Both the position numbers and the translations under genes were made by a program. Under the pieces are notes generated by a model. It saw only the letters and a list, made by a program, of their open reading frames with translations, ran no database searches and was not told the origin of the DNA. Shown one piece after another: positions 10,305-21,575 of a stretch of DNA of 64,000 bases (its first letter is position 1; every line of letters begins with the position of its first letter). Origin of the DNA: Porodaedalea pini (taxonomy: Eukaryota > Basidiomycota > Agaricomycetes > Hymenochaetales > Hymenochaetaceae); assembly GCA_002794775.1 (NCBI GenBank), contig NBAY01000019.1:547077-611076 (forward strand), read 5' to 3'.

Positions 10305-11153
10305 TATTACAGCCATTTTCATAAGTCCTGCGACACGTGCATGTCACGTGAAGTGAGCCGCGGCTGAGCCAACATGTCGAAAAATTAGAATGAATGTCTA
10401 TTTTCTCCGTAAATTCTGTGCAGCACCTGCTCATTAAGTACTCAAAAAAAAGGCATGGTTCTCAGGAGCAGAAATATGTAAAATAGAGAGCAATATGTTG
10501 ACTGTGTAGGTGGGTGGAGATCAAACAAGTGCAGCCAGTCTGTTCTCTCACCCATTTCCACCGAGATTCAAAAACTATGGCTCCCCTACATCTACCTGTA
10601 AAATTCTTTTCTGTATCTGTAAATTAAGTATATGACTATACCGACAGCTCCTGCAAGTTTGAAGCCAATCCATGCAGTATTCATGGTGCAGCAGCAAGGT
10701 TTGTGTTCCACTCTTGTTCATGCTGCAAGGATGGAAAGAGCTCAAAGTGGAACACAAACCTTGCTGCTGCACCATGAATACTGCATGGATTGGCTTCAAA
10801 CTTGCAGGAGCTGTCGGTATAGTCATATACTTAATTTACAGATACAGAAAAGAATTTTACAGGTAGATGTAGGGGAGCCATAGTTTTTGAATCTCGGTGG
10901 AAATGGGTGAGAGAACAGACTGGCTGCACTTGTTTGATCTCCACCCACCTACACAGTCAACATATTGCTCTCTATTTTACATATTTCTGCTCCTGAGAAC
11001 CATGCCTTTTTTTTGAGTACTTAATGAGCAGGTGCTGCACAGAATTTACGGAGAAAATAGACATTCATTCTAATTTTTCGACATGTTGGCTCAGCCGCGG
11101 CTCACTTCACGTGACATGCACGTGTCGCAGGACTTATGAAAATGGCTGTAATA
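10305..11153. repeat. Large perfect palindrome (two 407-bp arms, 35-bp loop)
   Basis: The arm 10305-10711 is the reverse complement of 10747-11153; I found no mismatch in the stretches compared, including the A8/T8 run. The loop is 10712-10746. Outside the arms the flanks are unrelated. The left arm begins about 125 bp upstream of the A1 start codon, so it probably contains A1 promoter sequence. Transcription across it would give a long hairpin RNA. The two identical 83-codon ORFs it contains are by-products of the symmetry. Confidence 0.9.
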
Positions 11154-11431
11154 GGCTCAAAGATCGTCAGATTCCACTCTATCTAATAAGTCTTCCAGAA
11201 TTCTTTTGTTTACTGTAAATTCTTACGCCCTGTTTGATACATATTATACCAGAATTAAAGAAAACAGTTTAATTATGCAGGCAGAGCACGAGCGGATTGA
11301 AATGCTAGGTTCCATAGTTTCCGAATATTGCACACAAATAAGAATACGAATAGTAAATGCATGAGAGAGGACAGACAAATCTAGCTAGTCCAACGAGATG
11401 ACCCTGATCAGAGAGTCAGGCATAGAATTAG

Positions 11432-12747
11432 TCAAGGGTTCAAAATATGGGCACCAGACGCACCGAGTAAAGATTTTAAGATGTGAAAACATTCCCGACG
11501 AACTGACCCAACATCCTGAACGAAGGATGCCAGCTTTCCTTTCCCAATGTCTCGGAGCCGCCACCTTTGCGCATATCCCGGAACACCAGAAACTAGTCCA
11601 TTAAACTGTGCTAACGCATCACTGATGGAAGGACGCTCCGTTGCTTCACGCTGCGTCATACTTTCAACGAGAGGAGTTAAGAACTTTGTATTCGTAAACT
11701 TCTGTCTGATAAATCAGCGGCAGGCCAACAAATAGAGAATAGTTCGTACCTCTGTAAAGTTTCGCTTGAAGACATTTCCGAGTATGAAAATATCAACTGC
11801 AAACGGATCGTACATGTCGAAACCCGAGAGTTCAGGGACTTCTTGGTCTAGACCATCGCCCCCCCTTACCAACCGCGATTCTCCTTCCTTAAATTGACTC
11901 GACAACCCGAAGTCCGTGAAGTAATATCTAACCGAATGAACATCTCTTCGACGAATGGGATAGGCCGGCATGCCAGTCGCATCGAGATTCCAGACACTTG
12001 CATGGAAACCTTTGGGGAACATTCCCGCTGCGTCGAACATAATATTGCTATCTGAGCAATCTCTTCAAGGCTTGAAACGTCAGTTTAATATCAAGGCCAC
12101 GGTAGATTGTAGTCTCTCACCTGTGCGCAACACCCAACCTATGCATAAATGCCAATCCCTGTCCGTGGTTCCTTATAGTGATGTTTGTGGACAGATAGTC
12201 AAAAGACAAACCTCCAAAGCTTGTTTCATGAAGTCTAGTACTTCCTCAACGCTGAAAAAAGGGGGGTCGTTGAAAGGTCGAAGAAGTGGCATAACGAGAA
12301 ATTCGAGAGACGGCAGTGATTCGTCCCTAATGATCTGCAGGACAGGGATGCAATGGTTCGTCGGGTCTTCTACCTGAGCCCCAGATGAAAGAAAAGAGGC
12401 GATATTCGTCTCTGTTGAGTTCCGTTTGACAGCTTTGATGACGACTTGCGTCCCATCGGACAAGCGCTTGGCATCGATGAGCATGGGCAACTGTTCTTGA
12501 GCTTAGCAATTGTGACTTATCGGGTTATGCAGAGACGCACGGGGTTGTACAGCGAGTCTTCGCAGAGTAGGACCTTCTTGTCGGTATTCAACCAAGAAGG
12601 AATCCACTCAGGTCGAAAACGTGGGCGTAGGAGATATCCGTGACGCTCGAGCATCTTCTGCCGATCTCTCCATACCATCTCACCGGGCGTAAGGTCGAAC
12701 TTGATTTTGACATTTTCTTTCCGCCATGCAGGACTTTCATCAGACAT
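11432..12747 (-). CDS. Family B, copy 1: basidiomycete kinase-like protein
   Basis: This is a kinase-fold protein coded by about five exons. Start chosen at 12747 (MSDES) by alignment with copies 2 and 3; an upstream in-frame Met at 12813 exists. The N-terminal signature is VWRDRQKMLERHGYLLRPRF followed by RPEWIPSW. No glycine loop is visible. VVIKAV supplies a likely ATP-binding Lys, and FLVMPLL precedes a hinge-like region. An exon near 12060-12150 gives GVAHR, spliced to DCSDSNIM (HRD catalytic loop). TDFGLSSQF is the DFG motif, followed by GGDGLDQEVPEL and YDPFAVDIFILGN. The C-lobe ends near the stop at 11432. It is divergent from C1 (219 bp between ATGs) and upstream of A1 in the same direction. 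Activity is plausible; substrate unknown. Confidence 0.82.
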
Positions 12748-12966
12748 CGAGTAAAGAGTAGGATGCGGAAAATTTGATGGGGATAGATGCAGAACAAGAC
12801 GCAGGGCCAACATGAGATGTGATGTACAAGTTGATGGGATTTTGTTACCTAATGCAGTTTTATTGTTTCCAAGATTTGCAATATTTTCGTTGTTCTCTTT
12901 AGCACGATGTGGTTATTCTGGTCCCACGCGCACCTTGGAAACGGCGTCGGCGACTTTTGTCCTACG
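12748..12966. promoter_or_regulatory. Divergent B1/C1 promoter region
   Basis: There are 219 bp between the inferred start codons of B1 (minus) and C1 (plus). The same head-to-head arrangement recurs in the other two modules, so shared control of the two kinases is likely. No clear TATA box is seen here. Confidence 0.5.
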
Positions 12967-15933
12967 ATGTCCACGTTCGAACCTATAAGTCCCAGTGCAG
13001 GTGATAGCGTTGCTCTTACTTTTGACTTCCGAAGCCCGCAACCCCGGGTGTCTCTTCTGACTCCACACAAGTGTCTGAAATCTTCAAAGCTCTGGATACT
13101 AAATGCCGGCCTCAGAGCGTACTCAGGTATGTATTATCATCTGTAACCATTTTTGACATTTCCTTCCAGACAGACCAATATTGTTTTCTAAACATTTGTA
13201 GAATAAAAAAATGGTCAGAGGGCTCCAAAAACTTGATCTCACTCGTAGAGAGATAGAGTCGTCAGTCATGTTCGGCGGTGAAGATCCGACGGACAAGATA
13301 TGTGCCGATCTCAGACTCCAATACAATGAGTTAAGCCTTTTCTTTTCTCTTCCGGTCTCACGTTATTAACCTGTCGTGTGCCATTGTTATATAGGTCAAG
13401 GGCAGAAACAGAGCTCCTATGCAATTCACATAGAGGCAGCTTCTTGCGTAGAGCCCTGAGCCGACTGCCGTGCAAATCAGATGCGGATATGACTGAGAGA
13501 GTTATCCTATTAGGCAGGTTACAACGAATTGAAATGGGCTATAAGGTGAGGGAGTTACTGTATCTACTATTTTCCAATAACTCACTAGTCCCTCGAAGAA
13601 CTCATCAAAGGTCCGATTATCTTTCGAAGTAATCACTACGCTTGCTTTCATGAAGTCGCCACCAGTTCCGACCGACACATACCGCCATGTTGCATCCACT
13701 AAATGGGCGCCGACCTTCAAATGTGAGTTGCTCTTGATGAATCATGTGATGACTCGAGATTCTAATTCACTACTTTGTAGTACTTCAGTTATCGGATCCA
13801 TCCGTCTGGAAAGTGTTAGGATATGTTGACAGCGATTTTCAGGCCTGGTGGAGGTCACGACAGAGTTTTGCTGAACTAAAAGACACAGGTCGATTCATTA
13901 ATTCCTTTCCAGACCATTGTTGAGCCTCTAATATCGCAATTCTAGTTGAACAAGAATGGAAGGATATGAAGGCTCTATGTGGAGGCATAGTATTTCTACT
14001 TGAGTATGCGGTCTCCTCTGTGAGTTCCCATGTCACCTCTTTAATCAAATGTCAATTAATGCGACATACAGGAGCTATCTGGAACATCACTAGATACCTA
14101 CTTCAATGATCTTTCTTACAAATTTCGTCTGCTAGGGTACAACCTTTTTCAGCTCATTGAGTATCCCGAGCACTTTGCTTCGGTCTCAGAGCTACTTGGA
14201 TATTCTGCCCCGTAAGTATTTCAGGCGTGACAGCTGGTGCTGTACCATGACTCACGTGTACTGGCATAGTATTGTCCATGTCGCACTTAAATGCCTGGAA
14301 AAATTACGCGCTTCATTTGACGAAGAGCGACGATCAGGCATAAGTAACTTACATCTGGCAGCGAAGTTTTATAAGCGACAGGTCGTCTGCCTGATTCGCC
14401 TTATCGATGCACTACTGGGGAAGAGCGAGGTTCGTCAATGCCTTCTCTCGATAAGACTGTGGTGCTGAAGGATTTTCAGGATCTTCTCCTTAAGGCAGAC
14501 TCGTCACTCAAGGACTCGACCACCGAGTCGGGCTCCCTAAAGACAATAACTGGTCTCTCAATAACCAGCCTGCATGGCACCGAAGATATCGAATCGCAAC
14601 GAGCAGCACTGTCTCTAAGTTCGTTAACAGCGTACAATCTCGAAGGTGTGATTGCAATTATGATCCCGTCCCCGCTTTCATCTCTGAGTGGTATGTGTAG
14701 CTCTTAAAGACCTTGGATTACAGGAAGTTCAGTTATCTGCTCATAAGGGGCGCCAGATCGGCTTTGGTTCTTTCTCAATTGTCTTTGAGAGGGTTACACC
14801 TGACGGAACACGCCGGGTAAGTGATCGCCTACCTGGCTGGGTTGGCTGACTTAAACTTCACTGCTTAGTTTGCCGTCAAGGAACCTACCGGAAAGGATGG
14901 ACTTGATCATGATGCAATATGGAATGTAAGTCTTCAGAATTACTCCTCCGGAAAACAGTATTTACGCAATTTCTGCATGGTACAGAGAGTCGCAAGAGAA
15001 GCACAGATATGGAGACTCTTGAAGCACGAGAATATACATCCACTGCATGGGGTTTGCTTACTTCCCGATGACCTTCCTGCGCTTGTGATGGATCCCTGTC
15101 ACTGGAATCTCAAAGAGTTTATCCAGATGTGCCCTGCGACTACCGAGAAGAAAAAGTTGGAGCTAGTAAGTTCCGGTTTGTGCAACAATATGCTAGTGTT
15201 GACACACTTGCAGCTTCGTGGGGTCGCTTGCGGACTTGCCCACAGTGCGTGTCATTGATCGGTGTCCCGTTGTTGGAGGAAGCTAACCAAGTCCTCTAGT
15301 ACATTCGCAGAAAATTGCTCACGGAGATTTACGTGCCGTAAGTCCCAGAATAGCGTAGACATTCGAATGCTGACACTAGGAACTAATACAGAGCAATGTC
15401 CTCGTGAAAGAAAATGATGCGAATTCCGCTCATAAAGCCGTACTGATCGACTTTGGTATCGCATACTTTGTGGATGGCGGATCTGACCCTGTGCTTTCAA
15501 GCCCTATGTTTGAAACAACCCTTGGGCAAGTGGGAAATCCCAATTGGCTTTCTCCTGAGCTCCTGAGAAAGGCAGGCTCCCGAGATAGGGGATCTGCTGC
15601 AAAACAGGACCGTGTGTGCATCTCGATTCCAGGTGACATTTACTCCTTCGGGTGTGTTTTTTTAGAAGTAAGTTCATATTTGGAGCGAAATGAGCGTATT
15701 GATTGGATAAACTGTAGGTTATCTTTGAGCGGGATCCTCATCAGTCTTTCCATACTGAAGAGCAGAAGAAGGCGAAAAAACTTGAGGGACACTTGCCGGC
15801 GACGCTAGAAGAAACTAATGCAACTTACTTCCCCTTTCTTTGTTCTTTATGGAATCCTGATCCAAATTGCCGGCCCTCCGCAGTATCTGTCATACGCCAA
15901 TTAGACGATTTCTTAGAAGAATTTACACCCTAG
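12967..15933 (+). CDS. Family C, copy 1: long helical N-terminus plus HGD-type kinase
   Basis: This is a multi-exon gene of roughly a dozen short exons. Start chosen at 12967 because that frame leads into a plausible donor at about 13130. The N-terminal part is probably helical and carries a conserved aromatic motif: DSDFQAWWRSRQSF, then WKDMKALCGGIVFLLEY. A linker follows, then a kinase: GFGSFSIVFERV (glycine loop), FAVKEP (Lys), REAQIWRLLKHENIHPLHG, IAHGDLRASNVLV, LIDFGIAYF, GDIYSFGCVFLE, ending at the TAG 15931-15933. HGD replaces HRD, making it a non-RD kinase, but Lys, catalytic Asp and DFG are kept, so activity is plausible. Divergent from B1. Exact borders in the first kilobase are uncertain. 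Confidence 0.75.
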
Positions 15934-16352
15934 TTTACTCTTTCCATGGATTACTGAACATATTAACGAAGATCCCTATTTCTATATACTACTTCACAGT
16001 CATTTCATGTATTTTGTCTGAAGAGTCGTTCAATGATGGTATGGAAGAGATTCTTGCCGTGAAAATGGTCGTGATTGAACCCTTGAACTTACAGGGTTTG
16101 AACCGCCGAGGAATGCTAAAATAACTCGTAGCTAGCTTGTAGAGCTATAGAGTTATCTATCTGTCTGCGAGCTCGGACTAAGATGTTTAAAACCGATTTT
16201 CGATGAACTCAGAATTGGAGTATGTATTTCTTACATGCTTATCTATCATATTAATTCAATTCTTGAATCAGACAGTCCGTCTCATACAGACAAAGCAATT
16301 AAAGCTTAGATAGGTATACCTCATATAAATAATACACAAGTAGCACGAGCAG
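15934..16352. other. Intergenic region between converging C1 and D1
   Basis: It is 419 bp and AT-rich. I see no gene. It presumably holds the 3' ends of both genes. Confidence 0.5.
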
Positions 16353-17710
16353 TCATTCTAATAGACGCTCGATGGCTAGAAGGTGTTTAATGAGTTGACT
16401 CGCGCCATGCCTCTTCACAGGATCCGCAAACCAGCAGACAAGCATCACATTCCAGCAGTTATCATCAACGAGGCAATTCTCGGGCTTCGGAGGATGTTTT
16501 CGCTCTAACAACTCCTTTTCGATGGCATACCCATCCCATGGGTTAGCGCTACGGAGCACCTTTCAGACATAGGCTAAGCTCGATCACCGTCTCAAAACTT
16601 GCAAACAATTACCTCAAGAAATGTACAACCGAAGGACCAGATGTCCCCCGCAGTGGTAGGATGCGTGTAATCGATCATTGGCTTTTTCGTCCAGCTTGAT
16701 ACCTTAACATATTCCGGCGGGGTCCACGAGAAAGTGACGGGCGCTGACGTTCCGCCAGTAACCTGAATATCAGTCTCCACCTCCGCCAGTTTTGTAGAGC
16801 CAAAATCTGCAATACGAGCATTGTATCGCGTACCGTCAAGTATCTCTATGACAATGTTGCTCTATAAAATGGGGAAATCGTAAATAAGACGTTCTGTATG
16901 AAGGAAGGAGGGCTTACGGCCTTTATATCACGATGAATGGCGGGAGGGTTAAACGAATGCACTGTAGGTACATTAATGTGGCTGAAAGACGAAGCAGGAC
17001 ATGCTACGGCGTACTGTGCTTCAATCCGGATGCGACATCCCGCATCTGCCGTATTGAGTGAAACTTTAAGGCATATATTTCGGATCGATATCGCAGACAC
17101 CTACTAGCTTAACCTTCCCTTTCAGACTGATCTTGTACTGAGATACAAACATACGCAGATTTCTCCCTTCGTAATAAGGCATAATCAAGGCAGGAAAAGC
17201 TTCCATTTGTAAGGGACGGACAAATCCCAGGAGAGGAGCGATGTTCGGATGGTCTCCGAGAGCCCTCCAAATTCGGCATTCACGCTTAAAGTACTGGGAT
17301 CGAAGAGGATTAGTGAGAAAGTCCAAGTTTATAATTGTGTACTTAACAGCTTACTTCGATGAGAAGTTTGAGTCGTTTTTTCGGATCGCTCGATTGTGCA
17401 GAATAGTCCGTGTTGACGATCTTGATAGCCACGTACCACTAGCATTTACAGCATAAGACTGGCAGTGCTCAAAAGAGACCCTGCGAAGGACCACCTACCG
17501 TGACATTTCCTTCAGCAGTGTGCGTTCCCTTGAGAATTCCGGTTCGTCTTCCGCCTTTAATCGCACGAAGTCGAACGATACTCCTTTCGCTGAACTCCGG
17601 AACTCGCCACTCATTTAGTACTGCAGACTATCATTATCTCTCAGTTATGCGCGTCTAAGGCTTGAGCACTCACATTGAGGAATATAAGTTCTAATGTTGA
17701 CCCTGTCCAT
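16353..17710 (-). CDS. Family D, copy 1: compact protein kinase
   Basis: This is a multi-exon kinase. Motifs in order: EWRVPEFSE (family D signature), VAIKIVNTDY with the ATP-binding Lys, FKRECRIWRALGDHPNIAPLLG, AIHRDIKA spliced to SNIVIE, ADFGSTKL, FSWTPPEYV, GDIWSFGCTFLEV, then a CW motif typical of the last lobe. Canonical HRD and DFG are kept, so it is probably active. No standard glycine loop is evident. The ATG at 17710 is the nearest Met in frame. Alignment with D2 suggests coding sequence continues upstream (HCRHLYNL preceding that Met), perhaps to a first exon near 18147, so the start is uncertain. It converges with C1. Confidence 0.78.
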
Positions 17711-18719
17711 TAGATTGTAGAGATGCCGGCAATGGAGTTGCAGAGGTTGAGTTAGTAAATTCGCATCGAACAAAGCGAGAGAAACGAGACTGCTTGTACG
17801 CAGTAGGTCGAGAAGTAGCTAAAGCCTGCCTTACTAAAAAGCACTTTGCTATAGCGAGATTGACTGTTGCTCAGGCATGTTATTGTGCAGTAGGCGCGCG
17901 CCTTTTGAACAGCTTGTTCTCTGAAAAGCGACCACGCGAACGATCGCCTTCGTACTTTCATGAATAGAATAGAGTCTGGGGCCTCTCCTGTTGACGATTT
18001 GACTGTGGAGTCCGTGGATGAACGTGATTGCTTCTTCGAGAGAAATAAACAAAGACGAGAGCAACGGACCTGTCCGCGAGATGCAACGATAACTAGGGTT
18101 TTATCGCGGCAGTTGATCAACGCGTTCGACAACAAAGGGAACACCATTTGAGGCCACTGCGTGCCGGGTTGCCAAGCGGATTACAAGGGACCCATGAGGA
18201 CCACCAATATTACGTTCCCTTTGTCTTCAAATTACGTAGACCCACCTACCGTTACTTTACCTCTTGGTGCTCTTGTTATAATTATTGTCTCACATTTTTG
18301 GTCTCAGCACTTTCCGGCGACCCTAGGCCTGCCTTTCGCTCGTGCCTTTCACATCACCAACGGAAGCTTCCTGACAAGATATCATTTTCTATTTACGTAC
18401 ACAAGGAGTGGGATCTACTACAAGACGTAAAGCCAAAAAAGGATGGTTCCAATTCGAAAGCAGTATGGAAATCTCTGCAAAGGCAACACGAGCCCAAGTA
18501 GAAGAGAGTCCAGGAAGAACTGGGACCAACAGAACAAAGCAAAAGAGTATTGAAATAGACATATAAAGTTGCGAGTTGAGCTAGAGGAATTGGGTGATGG
18601 GGCGTGAAATAAACGCAGTGGAATTTGAGAATATGGTAGTGAAAAGGAGCAGGAGCACAAGAAGATAGACATACGATAACCAGCTTGAAATTGATTCTGG
18701 ATAATGAAGGGTGGAAGGT
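17711..18719. other. Mostly unassigned; may hold the D1 first exon
   Basis: Overlapping minus-strand ORFs (17752-18147 and 17849-18064) directly upstream of D1 could contain its first exon, but no motif decides this. From about 18420 the sequence resembles the region downstream of the F-box gene (21290-21560), which suggests the duplicated block starts here. Confidence 0.35.
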
Positions 18720-19321
18720 TCAGAACAAACAAATCTCACTAGACGCTCAAGATCGCGTACAGACAAGCAGCCAACTGACTGTCAGCAAATGTAGTCACAT
18801 CAGATATATATCAGAGGATAATAAGTAAGTCAGAACGAGACGCACCTCTTTTCTACAAGCAGCCCAAGTACTCGACTTGCCAGCATCACCCTTTTCACAT
18901 CTCCAACCCGGATCCCATTCTCCTCAACCGTGTGAGGCGTGAACACGTCTCTACATCACTGATGTGCACACACGGGCCCCTCGTTAGTTCCCTCGCTCTC
19001 GATGATGACTGTCCCGAACCGACTCGGGTCGGCACGAGTTGAGATGGGCATGCTCGTGTAAAGATTCAGGGAGAGGTGGAAGTTGGAGCGGCAGGTCAGA
19101 CGCATGTCAAGCGGTGGCCACCTCAAAGACGACGAAGACCGTGATAGACACGCGCCTTCACTTTGATACGTACGGCAGGTACTGTCGGATGACATGTAGG
19201 GTCGCCTGACTTCTGGATTCTGCCGGGCAAGTATGGGGGCGGGAAGGACAATATATGCGACTCTCGGGGTATGTCGCCCATTCGCGAGTACAATATTCCA
19301 TATCTTGAGCAGATTAGTCAA
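18720..19321 (-). pseudogene. Truncated, broken copy of the F-box gene's 3' end
   Basis: The translation matches the last exons of the complete gene at 21576-26377. DPSRFGTVIIESEGTNEG corresponds to DPGWFGTVIIEIEGTNEG, SVRDLERLV to AVRDKERLL, and IWNIVLANGRHTP to the LDYTYSRTGEAP region. Only the C-terminal part is present, with frame breaks, and no F-box or N-terminal region is seen upstream. It lies about 2.3 kb from the parent in the same orientation, so a partial tandem duplication is likely. Confidence 0.7.
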
Positions 19322-20140
19322 CGAGTTCAGAGAATGAATTCGAGAAAGACGTGCCTACGGTGAGGCGAGTCCCCCAAGTCATCTACCTGTCGTTCGCCTC
19401 TTCTTCGACTGCCATCTCTTATATGACATAATGGGATGATGCTTGCGCGCTTGAAATCCATGCGACTCGATACTCGGGACACACATGCTGTCCGAGAGGA
19501 CAGCAGTGAGTTGGCTACCCGTTGAGCAACTTACATTCCTTTGTCATCGCTGATAGAGAAGTGCAAATCCCGCATTATTCAAAGCCTGATATCGTGACAG
19601 ATCTGTATATGCATGTGTTTCAGGGTATGCCCTTCGGCTGAAAAGATTCGTTTGACGAGTGACTGGCCATCCTCAGAACCATCCTCTCCGAAAGACGCAG
19701 ATGATAGAGGAGAGTCGGTCGCTTTGATGCTACGTTCCTATGACAGAAGCCTCCACGGTGCAAGGCCTCTCTGTCGCTTGTCAAGTTCTGCTTCCTGGGC
19801 ATGACTGAAGTTGTATGTACGTGTCAACTAGTGTTTGATAGTAAATGCCATTTTAGAACGGCTCTGAATCGCGAACGGTAAACCGCTTGTACTATTCAGG
19901 TAATTTACTCTCACGATAAAGATCTTTATTATGATGAGTCAGCAGATGTACTAGTTGATTTTTAACAGACTCTTTGTTAGATATTCATTGTGCTATCGTC
20001 TCACTCAGCTCTTGACTTGATGCCACGGTAATGTCGGGTAGTAAAATCGAGTTCGCTTAGCAAACTCTAGGAAGGGCTCTAGCAAAAGCATTAGTAGCTT
20101 TGTGCTATCCTCGGGAGACAAGCTGCAGGCGAAGGAAACC
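19322..20140. other. Intergenic region, no gene recognised
   Basis: Short overlapping ORFs on both strands (near 19613-19804) have no recognisable features. The 3' half is presumably the upstream region of the APH-like gene. Confidence 0.4.
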
Positions 20141-21184
20141 ATGCTAGACTCCCTTCTCCAGCTTCTTGAGGCAGCTGCTACTCGCTCAAGAGAACCCTTG
20201 TCAATTAAGGTGAGTCTTCCAGAGGACCTACTCTATCCGAGTTTGGTAACAAGAGCGTGAGCTTTATAGGCCGAGCGAGGTGAGCTTGATGAGCGGACTG
20301 ATGCCCAAATCGTCGAACTGCGCCGGACTGCACCAAAGCTTATGACGATCCTTGACTGGCCTGATAGTCTACAACTACCATTCCGAATGCTTGCTCCGAA
20401 CATCATCTGCAAATCAGGATACGATGTTTGTGCATGGGAAGCGCAGACAATGGAATTGGTCCGCAGTCAAACGAACATCCCGGTTCCCCGAGTGCTGCAA
20501 TTCTTCTCTGTTGAAGATGATTATGACCTCATCATGGAATTCATCAGAGGGCGTCTCCTCAGAGACTGCTGGTCGGACCTTATCCTCTGACGGAAACTCA
20601 TAATTGCTTGGGGACTCCGCGGTTACATTCGAACTCCTCAGATTGATGCCCAGGTTCCCGGCCCGTACACAGAGGATCTAACCAAGCCCATACGGTGCTC
20701 CGGACCTTTGCTAGGTGAATATGACGCTGGTCCCTTCGCTTCTATGGCAGAATTGGCCGCGTGGTACAATCTCGCGCACCAGCACGCCATACATCTGAAT
20801 CCACACCATCGGCCCGCTCTTCCCTTCGACGACTCTGAGCCCCTCGTGCTCACTCATGGAGATCTTACGATGCGGAATCTTATCCTGGACGATGACGAGA
20901 AGTTATGGGTCATCGACTGGGGCGCCTCAGGTGTCTATCCACGGTGGTTCGAGGTGTGTGCGATGCTTACTTATAGCCCGCCGTTGTCTTGGAAGTGGGC
21001 GAGCAGAATTGCTGCCGGATGGTACAGATCGCAAGAGGTTTTCTTCTCTGTGGTGTATAACTCTCTTTCAGTGTTGGGTGGTCTCACCTTGCCCCAGACT
21101 GATCCTTCAGTCTGGGAGCTTGACCCTAAGGACTGGAACGTTTTTCGTTTCACTCCGGCGGAGAACACTCTTGCAGATACTTGA
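20141..21184 (+). pseudogene. APH-fold (aminoglycoside phosphotransferase-like) kinase with one nonsense codon
   Basis: Fungal APH-family proteins are small-molecule or protein kinases of mostly unknown substrate. Exon 1 (20141-20209) and a GT-AG intron (20210-20269) keep the frame. Motifs include WEAQTMELVRSQTNIPVPRV, DYDLIMEFIRGR, PGPYTEDLTKP, the catalytic loop LTHGDLTMRNLILDD (Brenner motif HGDLxxxN) and VIDWGASGVYPRWFE (the DFG equivalent). A TGA at 20588-20590 interrupts the frame, which reads on in phase with RKLIIAWGLRGYIR. The family usually has a Trp at this point, so a single TGG to TGA change is likely. Otherwise the gene looks full length. A sequencing error or a small undetected intron could also explain the stop. 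Confidence 0.72.
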
Positions 21185-21575
21185 TTGATTGGTTTTTGTA
21201 TCAACGTTCACAATGCATTCATTCTACTACGACATTGTCAGTCCAGAGAGAACAGCGAGTCATTTTGGGGAGCAATAAGGAAACATGGATCGAGTGTACG
21301 GGCGAGAAAAGACAGGAAATCCATAAGGAACAACAGTGGTAAACATAACAGCAGTAGAGTCTTGAATAAACGATGACAAGTTAAAAGTAGTCAGAGGCTT
21401 CCAAGAAGAAAGGTATGAGTTATACGATTCGAAGGTATCGCAGTGAAATATGAAGGTATGATGGTAATGAAAGTAAACAGGAGCACAAGGAGCACAGCGA
21501 GACAGGCAGACGATAAGGTAGAAGGTCCCGGATAAACGGAATCGAGGAAAGTCCAAGACAGAAACAGAACAGAAA
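21185..21575. other. Intergenic region between converging APH-like and F-box genes
   Basis: No gene seen. Part of it resembles 18420-18700 next to the truncated F-box copy, consistent with a block duplication that included 3' flanking DNA. Confidence 0.45.

Noticed and set aside
10575..10883. Two identical 83-codon ORFs on opposite strands
   Set aside because: They are mirror images produced by the palindrome; no family features and no independent support.
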